A stretch of 64,000 nucleotides of DNA from UBA935 sp031556725 (GTDB taxonomy: Bacteria > Bacillota > Clostridia > Lachnospirales > Lachnospiraceae). How positions within the stretch are numbered: position 1 is the stretch's first letter; every line of letters starts with the position of its first letter. Shown one piece after another: positions 25,183 through 33,842 of this stretch. The stretch spans positions 1-64,000 of the forward strand of contig JAVBSL010000013.1 of assembly GCA_031556725.1 (NCBI GenBank), given 5' to 3'. The translations under genes were made by a program, and so were the position numbers. The notes beneath the pieces are model-generated. The model ran no database searches. It was not told the DNA's origin and saw nothing but the letters and a program-made list of their open reading frames with translations.

Positions 25183-25929
25183 GTGAAAAAGAAAGTATTA
25201 ATGTTAACCCTTGCTTTAACCCTTGTTTTAGTGGGATGTGCAGGAAAAAACGCTGCTGCTGAAATAGATATGATTACAGATGCAGTTATCGAAGAAGTAA
25301 CCAAGGTAGAAGAGGAAGTCAAAGAAGAAGTTAAAGAAATTGCAGAAGAAACAGCTGAAAAAGTTGTAGATGAAGTGAAAGAAGCCGTAAAAGATGTTGA
25401 TTACGAAAGAGGAATTGTCAGTGAGACAGGATATGAAAGCGAATGGATGGGACTTCGTTTTACTGCACCTGAAGGTTTTATTATGGCTACCGAAGATGAA
25501 TTATTAAGTTTAATGGGTATGTCAAAAGAAATGTTATCGGAAGATTTTAATTCATTACAATTAAAGTATGCGGAAATGAGCAGTATTTATGAGTTTATGT
25601 GTGTGGCACCGGATCAGTCGGCGAATATTAATGTAGCTTCTGAAAAATTAATGTTAAGTAATATTACAGAAGAACAATATGTCGAGGTACTAAAAACCCA
25701 GCTTGCTAATTTGGCAGCCATGGATATCACCATTGATGACAAGGCGGAAACAGCTACTCTTGGAGGCATAGATTTTACAAAGTTAACAAGTAAGGTGCAA
25801 TATGAAGGAAATTCCATGTATCAGGAGTATTATCTTCGTAAACATAATGGAAAAATGATTGTTATGGCTGTGACTTATACGGACGAAGCGGCAAAAGATA
25901 AAATAATGAACGGTTTTGGAGCATATTAA
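25183..25929 (+). CDS. Lipoprotein with Glu/Lys-rich amphipathic linker
   Basis: A 248-residue protein with a GTG start after GAGGAGAGAG. A type II signal peptide ends in LVLVGC with the lipidated Cys at about 20. Residues 30-72 are an almost pure Glu/Val/Lys/Ala helix (repeats of VKEEVKEI type) that may act as a stalk. A globular domain of about 165 residues follows, with no motif I recognise. It precedes the flotillin gene by 29 bases, so the two may act at the membrane together; this is inference. Confidence 0.75.
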   Translation: MKKKVLMLTLALTLVLVGCAGKNAAAEIDMITDAVIEEVTKVEEEVKEEVKEIAEETAEKVVDEVKEAVKDVDYERGIVSETGYESEWMGLRFTAPEGFIMATEDELLSLMGMSKEMLSEDFNSLQLKYAEMSSIYEFMCVAPDQSANINVASEKLMLSNITEEQYVEVLKTQLANLAAMDITIDDKAETATLGGIDFTKLTSKVQYEGNSMYQEYYLRKHNGKMIVMAVTYTDEAAKDKIMNGFGAY

Positions 25930-25958
25930 CTAATTTCTTTTGAGGTAGGAGGATTTCT

Positions 25959-27464
25959 ATGGCAACAATTATTATTATTGGTATTGTTATTGTTTTACTG
26001 ATCATTATTCTGTTTACAGGTTACAAAAAGGCACCCCCGGATACGGCTTTTATCATTTCCGGTTTAAGAAAAAAAATTATTATCGGCAAAGCCAGTATTA
26101 AGATTCCATACCTGGAACGAATGGATAAACTAAGCTTAAAACTAATTGCTATTGATGTCAAAACATCAAATGCTGTACCCACCGCAGATTATATTAATAT
26201 TCAGGTAGATGCAGCCGTTAATGTTAAGATTAGCAGTGAAAAAGAGAAGCTGGGTTTGGCAGCAGAAAACTTTTTGAATCAGAATACCCAGTATGTAGCT
26301 GCTATTGCCAGAGAAGTACTGGAAGGTAATATGAGAGAAATCGTTGGCCGGATGCGTTTGGAAGAAATGGTCAGCGACCGTCAGAAATTTGCCAATTTGG
26401 TTAAGGAAAATGCTGAGCCGGATCTGGCGGCTATGGGTCTGGATATTGTAAGCTTTAATGTACAGAACTTTGCGGATGGAAATGGTGTGATTGACGACCT
26501 GGGTATTGATAATATTTCGCAGATTAAGAAAAAAGCAGCAATTGCTAAGGCTGAAGCAGAAAAAGAAATTGCGGTGGCAAAAGCCGAAGCAGATCGTCAG
26601 GCCAATGATGCCCGGATCAATGCCGAGCGGGAAATTGCCAAGAAAAATAACGAACTGGCCCTGCAAAAAGCTGAGCTAAAGAAAATGGAAGATACCAAGA
26701 GTGCGGAAGCCGATGCGGCATACAGTATCCAGCAGCAGGAACAGCGTAAGACTATCGAAATTGCTACCCAGGAAGCATCCATTGCCAAACAGGAAAAAGA
26801 AATTATCTTAAAGCAGCGGGAAGCGGAAGTAAAAGAAAAAGCCCTGGATGCAGAAATTAAGAAAAAAGCCGAAGCCGATAAATTTGCCCGTCAGCAGAAC
26901 TCCGAAGCAGAGCTTTATGAAAGACAAAAAAAGGCCGAAGCAGAGAAGTTCGAAAAGGAAAGAGAAGCAGATGCCATGAAGGCAACCGCCGAAGCCCAGA
27001 GATTCTCCAAGGAACAGGAAGCTGCCGGTATCCGGATGGTAGGTGAAGCCGAAGCGGAAGCAATCCGGGCCAAAGGTCTGGCGGAAGCCGAAGCCATGGA
27101 AAAGAAAGCAATTGCTTACCAGAAATATAACAACGCAGCGATGGCTGAAATGCTCATCCAGGTACTGCCGGAAATCGCCGGTAAGATTGCGGAACCCCTT
27201 ACCCAGATTGAGAAAATTACTATTATCGGTGGCGGCGACTCCAGTGGTGTCAGTTCGGTAGCAGATAATGTACCTGGGGTAATGACCAAGTTATTTGAAA
27301 CCATGAAGGAAACGGTGGGTATCGATCTGGCGGAAATCGTTAAAGCAGGTACATATGATGCCAAGGTAAATAAAAATATCAACATTACCGGACTTACTGA
27401 TAACAGTGAAGTAGTGGCAGCAGTTTCTTCAGCAGTGGCAAAAGAAGTGGTTGAAGATATTTAA
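25959..27464 (+). CDS. Flotillin-family SPFH membrane scaffold protein
   Basis: A 501-residue protein. The N-terminal hydrophobic hairpin (residues 3-22) is followed by the SPFH/PHB domain (about 25-190; KAPPDTAFIISGLRKKIIIGKASIKIP and LEGNMREIVGRM). A long Ala/Glu/Lys coiled coil (200-380) full of KAEAE repeats follows, then the C-terminal segment IGGGDSSGVSSVADNVPGVMTKLFETMKETVGID, very like Bacillus YuaG/FloT. Flotillins scaffold membrane microdomains. AGGAGG lies six bases before the ATG. No NfeD partner gene is adjacent; an uncharacterised lipoprotein is upstream. Confidence 0.92.
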   Translation: MATIIIIGIVIVLLIIILFTGYKKAPPDTAFIISGLRKKIIIGKASIKIPYLERMDKLSLKLIAIDVKTSNAVPTADYINIQVDAAVNVKISSEKEKLGLAAENFLNQNTQYVAAIAREVLEGNMREIVGRMRLEEMVSDRQKFANLVKENAEPDLAAMGLDIVSFNVQNFADGNGVIDDLGIDNISQIKKKAAIAKAEAEKEIAVAKAEADRQANDARINAEREIAKKNNELALQKAELKKMEDTKSAEADAAYSIQQQEQRKTIEIATQEASIAKQEKEIILKQREAEVKEKALDAEIKKKAEADKFARQQNSEAELYERQKKAEAEKFEKEREADAMKATAEAQRFSKEQEAAGIRMVGEAEAEAIRAKGLAEAEAMEKKAIAYQKYNNAAMAEMLIQVLPEIAGKIAEPLTQIEKITIIGGGDSSGVSSVADNVPGVMTKLFETMKETVGIDLAEIVKAGTYDAKVNKNINITGLTDNSEVVAAVSSAVAKEVVEDI

Positions 27465-27523
27465 CATTTAGTGTATTATAAATACTGTAAACGAACAAAA
27501 TATAAAATAAATGGAGGAAACCA

Positions 27524-27544
27524 ATGATTATTATTTCTTGCTAA
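27524..27544 (+). CDS. Six-codon leader ORF upstream of the ABC-F gene
   Basis: ATG ATT ATT ATT TCT TGC TAA encodes MIIISC. GGAGG lies six bases upstream, an ideal ribosome binding site. It is 193 bases before the ABC-F gene and is followed by a large hairpin and an intrinsic terminator. Short leader ORFs of this kind control several ABC-F resistance genes (vmlR, msr, lsa types) by drug-induced ribosome stalling. The product is too short for domain analysis; the assignment rests on RBS quality and architecture. Confidence 0.65.
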   Translation: MIIISC

Positions 27545-27559
27545 TACTTAAATGTATAA

Positions 27560-27691
27560 TTGCACAAAAAATGTAAGTCTGGAAAATAGACATATTTTGT
27601 TGTGCAGGCAGGGATAATAGCTGGGAACTTTCATTTTAAAATACAGTTTTTTGTGATGTATTTAAAGGTGCAGAAATTATTTCTGCACCTT
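27560..27691 (+). promoter_or_regulatory. Putative ribosome-mediated attenuator of the ABC-F gene
   Basis: Hairpin 1 starts with TGCACAA at 27561-27567, pairs with TTGTGCA at 27600-27606 and contains an inner GTCT/AGAC stem. The terminator is a perfect 12-bp stem (27665-27676 with 27680-27691) and a three-base loop, followed by ATTTTATAT. The pentamers TGCAC, GTGCA, GTGCA and TGCAC occur in order, so segments 1 and 2 and segments 3 and 4 pair in the terminated state. Alternative pairing of 2 with 4 or 1 with 3 could prevent termination. A small ATGCGC/GCGCAT hairpin (27701-27719) lies before the ABC-F Shine-Dalgarno. Confidence 0.65.
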
Positions 27692-27737
27692 ATTTTATAT
27701 ATGCGCCCAATGAGCGCATGCGAACGGAGGAAGATTT

Positions 27738-29207
27738 ATGGCACAGATAAATGTAGTTGATTTAACTTTTTATTATGATGGAAGCTATGATAATATTTTT
27801 GAGGAGGTATCCTTTCAGATTGATACCGATTGGAAATTGGGCTTTATCGCCAGAAATGGCAGAGGAAAGACCACTTTTCTAAACCTGCTGCAAAAAAAGT
27901 TTGAATATAAAGGAACGATTTCTTCACCGGTGGAGTTTGATTATTTTCCCTATCTGGTAGAGGACAAAGAAAAGAATACAATAGATATTGTAGAAGAAAT
28001 CTATCCGGAGTATGAATTTTGGAAAGTAAGCAGAGAATTGACTTTTCTGGATGTGGATACCGATGTTTTTTACCGGCCCTTTCAGACTTTAAGTAATGGT
28101 GAGCAAACCAAAGTAATGCTGGCACTTCTTTTTTCAAAAGAAAACAATTTTTTACTGATTGACGAGCCCACTAATCATTTAGATATGGAATCACGTAATA
28201 TCGTGAAGGAATATCTTAATAAGAAAAAAGGTTTTATCCTTGTGTCTCATGACAGGACATTTATGGATGGATGTGTAGATCATGTATTGGTCATTAATAA
28301 GGAAAATATTGAAGTCCAAAAAGGAAATTTCAGCTCCTGGTGGGAAAACAAGAAACGTCAGGATGATTATGAGATGGATGAAAACCATCGGTTAAAGAAG
28401 GATATTAATCGATTGAAGGTAGCTGCCAAAAAAACTTCCGAATGGGCGGATAAGGTTGAGTCTACAAAAATTGGCAGAAAATCCATGGATCATGAAAAAA
28501 ATATTGATTCCCGGGCATATATCGGGGAAAAATCCCGCCGCATGCAGCAGCGGCGAAAAAATCTGGAAAACCGGCAGGAGAAAGAAATAGATGAAAAGTC
28601 GGGACTTCTTAAAAATATGGAAACGGCTGAAGACTTAAAGATTTTCCCCCTATATCACCATAAGAACCTTCTTCTGGATATGCAGGAGGTCACAATTTCT
28701 TATGATGAAAAAGTAATATTGGAAAATTTCAGTATGAAAATTGAAAATGGTGATCGTGTATTACTGCAGGGTAAAAACGGCAGTGGTAAAACCAGTGTAA
28801 TCCGAGAGATTATGAAAGAAAATAAATATTGCGCTGCCGGCTTGATCATTTCCTATGTGCCCCAGGATGCCTCTTTCTTAAAGGGTAGTCTTTCGGAATA
28901 TGCCAAAGAACAGAAAATTGATGAGACATTATTTAAAACATTACTGAGAAAGCTGGATTTTTCCAGAGTTCAGTTTGAAAAGAATATGGAGGAATACAGC
29001 GGTGGTCAGAAAAAGAAGGTCCTGATTGCCGGCAGCTTATGTACCAAAGCGCATCTTTATATCTGGGATGAGCCACTTAATTTTATTGATGTTTTTTCCC
29101 GGATGCAGATAGAAGACTTGATTTTAAAATTTCAGCCGACTATACTAATGGTGGAGCACGATAAATCTTTTGTGGATAAAGTAGCTACCAAAATAATTAG
29201 TCTATAA
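27738..29207 (+). CDS. ABC-F ribosomal protection protein (Lsa family)
   Basis: A 489-residue protein with two ABC domains and no membrane segments. ABC1 has NGRGKTTFLNLL, signature LSNGEQTKVMLALLF and Walker B LLIDEPTNHLDMESR. A charged interdomain linker (about 205-305) follows, then ABC2 with GKNGSGKTSVI, YSGGQKKKVLIAGSL and IWDEPLNFIDVFSR. The N terminus INVVDLTFYYDGSYDNIFEEVSFQIDT is typical of Lsa-type proteins, which dislodge lincosamides, pleuromutilins and streptogramin A from ribosomes. Resistance is inferred from the family. It is preceded by a leader-ORF attenuator and followed by a MATE gene. Confidence 0.9.
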   Translation: MAQINVVDLTFYYDGSYDNIFEEVSFQIDTDWKLGFIARNGRGKTTFLNLLQKKFEYKGTISSPVEFDYFPYLVEDKEKNTIDIVEEIYPEYEFWKVSRELTFLDVDTDVFYRPFQTLSNGEQTKVMLALLFSKENNFLLIDEPTNHLDMESRNIVKEYLNKKKGFILVSHDRTFMDGCVDHVLVINKENIEVQKGNFSSWWENKKRQDDYEMDENHRLKKDINRLKVAAKKTSEWADKVESTKIGRKSMDHEKNIDSRAYIGEKSRRMQQRRKNLENRQEKEIDEKSGLLKNMETAEDLKIFPLYHHKNLLLDMQEVTISYDEKVILENFSMKIENGDRVLLQGKNGSGKTSVIREIMKENKYCAAGLIISYVPQDASFLKGSLSEYAKEQKIDETLFKTLLRKLDFSRVQFEKNMEEYSGGQKKKVLIAGSLCTKAHLYIWDEPLNFIDVFSRMQIEDLILKFQPTILMVEHDKSFVDKVATKIISL

Positions 29208-29221
29208 GAAAGTGTGATTTT

Positions 29222-30574
29222 TTGGAAAAAGAATTATCTAAGCAGGAAGAAAAGTTTATATACATGACAACGACACCGGTACCGCGCTTGGTTTGCACCT
29301 TGGCGGTGCCGACTATTATCAGTATGTTGATCTCTTCCTTTTACAATATGGCGGATACTTTTTTTGTGGGGAAGATTAATACCCAGTCAACGGCAGCCGT
29401 GGGAATTGTTTTTTCGGTAATGGCGATCATTCAGGCGTTTGGGTTTTTCTTTGGGCATGGTTCGGGCAATTATATTTCCCGGAAACTGGGAAGTCAGCAG
29501 ATAGAAGATGCCAATAAAATGGCAACCACAGGTTTTTTTCTAGCCTTTCTGGGGGGAATCATTATTATGGGAATAGGGCTTTTTTTCTTGAATCCCCTGG
29601 CGGTGGCACTTGGTTCGACACCGACGATTCTGCCTTACACCAAGGCATATTTACGAATTATCTTAATCGGCGCGCCTTTTATGACTTCTTCTTTGGTATT
29701 AAATAATCAACTTCGTTATCAGGGAAATGCGGCTTATGGAATGGTGGGAATGGTAACCGGTGCGGTAGTAAATATTGCTCTGGATCCTCTATTTATTTTT
29801 GGGTTTGGGATGGGGGTGGCCGGAGCGGCTTTGGCTACCATAATCAGTCAATTTTGCAGCTTTGTCCTGCTTTTGGTGATGAACGTGAAAAGCGGCGGGA
29901 TGCGGATTCAATTTCAGTATTTTAAACCCAGCCTTTATTTTTTGAAAGAAATTGTCAGGGGCGGGGTGCCTTCTCTGCTGCGTCAGGGTCTTGCCAGTGT
30001 TGCGGTTATTTTCTTAAACCAGGCAGCAGGGGTATACGGAGATGTGGCCATTGCCGCTATGTCCATTGTTAACCGGGTTATTATGTTTGCCGGTTCTATA
30101 CTTATTGGTTTCGGTCAGGGATTTCAGCCGGTTTGCGGATTTAATTATGGTGCCAGACTTTATGGAAGGGTAAGAGAGGGGTTTTATTTCTGTATTAAAT
30201 TTTCTTTTGGATTTTTATGTGTGGTTGCGGCTGTCTTTGCGATTTTTGCGCCTCAGGTAATCGGCTTTTTCCGAAAAGACGATCTGGAGGTTATTGCAAT
30301 CGGAGCAAAAACACTCCGACTGCAATGTATTGTCTTTCCGTTAAGTGCCTGGATTACCATCAGCAATATGATGCTGCAATCCCTGGGAAAAGCCACGAAA
30401 GCCTCCATTATCGCGGCTGCCAGGCAGGGATTGTTCTTTCTGCCGCTTATTTTGATCCTGCCCAGAATATTTGGTCTTACCGGGGTTCAGGTTACACAGA
30501 TGGTATCGGATATTTTAACCTTCCTTATTTCTGTTCCGCTGGTGGTAAGTGTTCTAAAAGAGTTGAAGTTATGA
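29222..30574 (+). CDS. MATE-family multidrug/cation antiporter
   Basis: A 450-residue membrane protein with about 12 hydrophobic segments in two MatE halves. It starts TTG (MEKELSKQEEKFIYMTTTPVPRLV), the typical N terminus of clostridial MATE proteins, with LAVPTIISMLISSFYNMADTFFVG as the first helix. It exports drugs or metabolites in exchange for Na+ or H+. It lies 14 bases after the ABC-F gene, so leader control may extend to it, giving a ribosome-protection plus efflux pair. The Shine-Dalgarno is weak. Confidence 0.93.
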   Translation: MEKELSKQEEKFIYMTTTPVPRLVCTLAVPTIISMLISSFYNMADTFFVGKINTQSTAAVGIVFSVMAIIQAFGFFFGHGSGNYISRKLGSQQIEDANKMATTGFFLAFLGGIIIMGIGLFFLNPLAVALGSTPTILPYTKAYLRIILIGAPFMTSSLVLNNQLRYQGNAAYGMVGMVTGAVVNIALDPLFIFGFGMGVAGAALATIISQFCSFVLLLVMNVKSGGMRIQFQYFKPSLYFLKEIVRGGVPSLLRQGLASVAVIFLNQAAGVYGDVAIAAMSIVNRVIMFAGSILIGFGQGFQPVCGFNYGARLYGRVREGFYFCIKFSFGFLCVVAAVFAIFAPQVIGFFRKDDLEVIAIGAKTLRLQCIVFPLSAWITISNMMLQSLGKATKASIIAAARQGLFFLPLILILPRIFGLTGVQVTQMVSDILTFLISVPLVVSVLKELKL

Positions 30575-30630
30575 AATTCATAAAAGTCTCTTCAAACCAC
30601 CCGCATATATTCGATAAGCCGGTCAGGTGA
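30571..30630 (+). other. 19-codon open frame after the MATE gene
   Basis: An ATG overlapping the MATE stop (ATGA) opens a frame encoding MKFIKVSSNHPHIFDKPVR. It ends eight bases before the convergent fusion-gene end. It has only a weak upstream GAAG. It may be the relic of a gene that once followed MATE, cut where the GC-richer block begins, or chance. Confidence 0.25.
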
Positions 30631-30637
30631 AGAAATT

Positions 30638-33600
30638 CTACTTTGCCGTTGCTATTATCGGCGAGAATACTCCCATTATGGAATCAACTGCTGCCGGCAG
30701 ATTCGGGCCATATTTTTCCGTCAGTGTGCCGGTCTTGGCATCCTCTTCTCCCATGCCTTGATAGCCGTAAGCTGCATACACAGGAAGCTTTGCAAATCTT
30801 GTAACATCATTTGGTATTCCGATGCTGATGACGGCGCATTTATCATTTTTGCCCGCTGCTTCAACGGCATCCGCTATCAGCGGTGGCATAACATTCGCAA
30901 CAGCGTCCGGATTATTCAAATCAGACGCACCTAACTGGGAGACAATAATAATATGGTCGGCACTATCAATCTGGCTTGCCAAATCAGGGCTGATTTCTTC
31001 CTGCTTGTCATAAAGAAAAGTCTCAACGTTGACATTCGGAATGGATTTTTCCCGGATCAGACGGTTTATCGCATATATGGCGGAATTAGCCTTATTTGCA
31101 TAGGGAACGGCAAATAAAATCTTTTCATTTTCTTTTACCGTAAATGGCGTATATTCGTCGGTTGAATATAGTGTTATGGCGTCATTTGCCAGCTGGCGTT
31201 CTGTTTCCCTGTGCTGTGAAGAACCAACTACCGCAAGCGCTGACGTTACCTTCTCATCCACCGTGCTGGAGGTGGATTGTACTTCCAGCAAGCCATATTT
31301 TTGCTTCATCATTAATATTCGTTCTACTGCTTCGTCAAGGCGCTGCATCGTTAAGTGTCCGTCCGTCAGGCTTTTTTTGATTTCATCATAAACCTTATCG
31401 AGGTTTTCTATTTCCGCTTCGCTGGTTATGGCTGTGGGATTACACAGCAAATCAGCGCCTGCATTTAAAGCCATGACGCAGGCTTCCTGCTCGCCGTAGT
31501 TATCGGTAATCGCTTTCATGTCCATGGCATCTGTTACTATGACACCCTGAAAGCCTAATTCGCCACGAAGGATCTCTGTCAATATTTTGTGTGACAGAGT
31601 TGCCGGTAAATACACATCCTTGCCGGAAAGCTTTGAGCAATATTTTGTATCATCCAAATTAGGAAATTGAACATGGGCGGTCATAATCATATCCACACCG
31701 TCGGCAATCATTGCTTTAAACGGAACAGCTTCCAGATTAAGCCATTCTTCCTTTGTTTTTTCCACGACTGCAAGTCCCACATGGGTGTCCACAGCGGTAT
31801 TGCCATGCCCCGGAAAATGCTTGGCGGATGAAATAATATCGTTTTCCGAAAGCCCTTTTCTCATGGATATTGCCATATCCTTAACAACCTCTGCCTTATT
31901 GGAAAACGAACGCAAATGAATGACCGGATTATCCGGATTGTCGTTGACGTCGCAAACCGGCGCAAAATCACAATTGACACCGATTGCCGCCAATTCCTCT
32001 CCGATAACCTTGCCGGTTAAATAGGCATTTTCAGTCTTGCCGGAAGCTCCGATTGCCATATTGCCCGGCAGGCAGGTTCCTTGACCCAGCCGTGTAACAA
32101 TGCCGCCCTCCTGGTCAATGCCGATTAAAAGCGGCATTCCTCCGCTGTTTATAGAGGCTTGCTGCAAATCGTCAATAAATCTGACCGTTTTTTCGGTGTT
32201 TTTTGTGTTTTCACCAAAGACAATTATGTTTGCAAGGTGATATTTGGCAATGATCTCCTTGACCGTTTCATTACATTCTTCAAGGGGAATCGGATTACCA
32301 TCCTTATCTTTGCCCCATGAACGGAAATTCATCAATAAAACCTGCCCAATTTTTTCTTCAACGGACATTGCTGAAACCATCTCTTTTATCTCCGATTTCT
32401 CTGAAGAACTGCGGGATGCAGTTATATCAACGACAGTACCATCCGCCTGATATTCATATAAGCCGGCAGTGCTTGTGGATTTGCCGGTCGTAACAACCGC
32501 AAAAGTGCGTGTTATTGGGTCATCGGCGTTGTGGTCAATCCATGTTCCCTCGTTAATATAACACTTGCCGCTTTCAAGTGTTTTGACCATTGGTATATGC
32601 GTGTGTCCGAACAAGACAATTTCAATCTTTTCATTAGGATTAGTTAAGTACTGCATCTTTGCCTGTTCAAAATAATAATTGCTGTCAAGGGTGCCGGCGA
32701 CGGCTTCTGCAAATTCATTTTTCACCTTGACAAGGTTGACTTCCTGGCGCTCCTGCCATGTGCGCTGGAAATCTTTGAACAAAACCGGTGCAGAAATGTT
32801 TCCGTTATCCAAAACCACGGGTAATAAATCATTGACGGAATAATTGCCGTTGTAACCGTCAATATGCATATCAAATACATTATCCGAATAACTTTCCTGG
32901 GGAGTTATCCGGGTAAGCTCAGAGCTCAGTATCGCATGATAAAGATATGCCCCGTATTGGTCAAGGTTTGTTCTTGGATCGGGAACATCGGCGATTAGCT
33001 GCAAATCTTTTTCGACAGACGGACGGCCTTGGGTAACCCAGCTTGTGGCAATTCGCGCATAAAAATAACCGGGCGGCAGTATTGTTTCATTGCCATTGTT
33101 AAGATCTTTGTTGGTGATGGCATCCGGCGCAGAAAATACATCGTAGCGGTGCCCATGCTCAATTGCAATTTCGTTTCGGCCGCCTGTATAATAAGTTCCA
33201 AGTCCCTGACTGTCTCGCGCCTGCACGATTCCGGGCAGAGCTTCGTCCAAAATACCGCTTTCCAACAGCATGTCATGGTTTCCCGGAATATAAACCAGAT
33301 TAATGCCGCTTGCCATAACGTTATTCAATTCTTTAAAGATTTTCTTATTGTTGGCGATTACCTTTTGATAGAAGTCTGCCGTGTCCGAGTAAGTGGGGTA
33401 TGACAAGGGTAAATACCAGTCATCTAAAAAATCGCCATTAATAACAAGCTCTTGCACATCCTTTGTTTTTTGCAGCCTTTGCAGAAACTTTATCAGGACT
33501 GCTTTGTTTTCGACGTTTTCAGAAAACGTATCATCAATTCCAAGGTGAATATCGCTTATAACCACAATTTTGTTTCTAACATTATCAGCCTCCCAAAGTG

Positions 33601-33685
33601 GTTTAGCCGCTGACGTAACAATCAATCCTGCCAGTGACAGTAATACAATAAGAACTAACAATGATATTAAGATTCGCTTTTTCAT
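30638..33685 (-). CDS. Exported metallophosphoesterase / GH3 beta-N-acetylhexosaminidase fusion
   Basis: A 1015-residue protein with an N-terminal membrane segment or signal (5-27). Calcineurin-like phosphoesterase domain, about 38-420: D45-x-H47, NGD85, GNHD (135-138), HGH (177-179) and GHTH (360-363). Then a GH3 NagZ/YbbD-like domain from about 431: IDQEGG (D524), KHFPGHG (622-628), the D633-T-H635 catalytic dyad and nucleophile D719 in VTDAMDM, plus a C-terminal region to 1015. All key residues of both halves are present and the frame is continuous. It probably acts on cell-wall material outside the membrane. Base composition is richer in GC than the flanks. Confidence 0.88.
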   Translation of the reverse strand: MKKRILISLLVLIVLLSLAGLIVTSAAKPLWEADNVRNKIVVISDIHLGIDDTFSENVENKAVLIKFLQRLQKTKDVQELVINGDFLDDWYLPLSYPTYSDTADFYQKVIANNKKIFKELNNVMASGINLVYIPGNHDMLLESGILDEALPGIVQARDSQGLGTYYTGGRNEIAIEHGHRYDVFSAPDAITNKDLNNGNETILPPGYFYARIATSWVTQGRPSVEKDLQLIADVPDPRTNLDQYGAYLYHAILSSELTRITPQESYSDNVFDMHIDGYNGNYSVNDLLPVVLDNGNISAPVLFKDFQRTWQERQEVNLVKVKNEFAEAVAGTLDSNYYFEQAKMQYLTNPNEKIEIVLFGHTHIPMVKTLESGKCYINEGTWIDHNADDPITRTFAVVTTGKSTSTAGLYEYQADGTVVDITASRSSSEKSEIKEMVSAMSVEEKIGQVLLMNFRSWGKDKDGNPIPLEECNETVKEIIAKYHLANIIVFGENTKNTEKTVRFIDDLQQASINSGGMPLLIGIDQEGGIVTRLGQGTCLPGNMAIGASGKTENAYLTGKVIGEELAAIGVNCDFAPVCDVNDNPDNPVIHLRSFSNKAEVVKDMAISMRKGLSENDIISSAKHFPGHGNTAVDTHVGLAVVEKTKEEWLNLEAVPFKAMIADGVDMIMTAHVQFPNLDDTKYCSKLSGKDVYLPATLSHKILTEILRGELGFQGVIVTDAMDMKAITDNYGEQEACVMALNAGADLLCNPTAITSEAEIENLDKVYDEIKKSLTDGHLTMQRLDEAVERILMMKQKYGLLEVQSTSSTVDEKVTSALAVVGSSQHRETERQLANDAITLYSTDEYTPFTVKENEKILFAVPYANKANSAIYAINRLIREKSIPNVNVETFLYDKQEEISPDLASQIDSADHIIIVSQLGASDLNNPDAVANVMPPLIADAVEAAGKNDKCAVISIGIPNDVTRFAKLPVYAAYGYQGMGEEDAKTGTLTEKYGPNLPAAVDSIMGVFSPIIATAK

Positions 33686-33790
33686 ATAAACACAATTTCT
33701 CCTTTTTTATTTTTGACAAATTAAATTAATGTTAGCACACAATAATCAGCAGATGTGGTACTGCATAAAAACGTCCCGCTTTTGCATAGA

Positions 33791-33819
33791 AAAAGTACCC
33801 TGCGTAAAACAGGGTACTT
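33791..33819 (-). terminator. Terminator of the GHKL kinase gene
   Basis: On the minus strand AAGTACCCTG/CAGGGTACTT forms a 10-bp stem with a seven-base loop followed by TTTCTATG. It lies 20 bases after the kinase stop. The remaining gap up to 33685 is the presumed promoter of the fusion gene; no clear hexamers are seen. Confidence 0.75.
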
Positions 33820-33842
33820 GGGAAAAGTATTAGCTTGTTTTG

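Noticed and set aside
26166..26666. 166-codon minus-strand frame inside the flotillin gene
   Set aside because: Shadow of the SPFH and coiled-coil coding sequence; no promoter or ribosome site.
26520..27110. Repetitive KAEAE coding stretch considered as a DNA repeat array
   Set aside because: It is the normal Ala/Glu/Lys coiled coil of flotillins; repeat units are protein-level and not exact in DNA.
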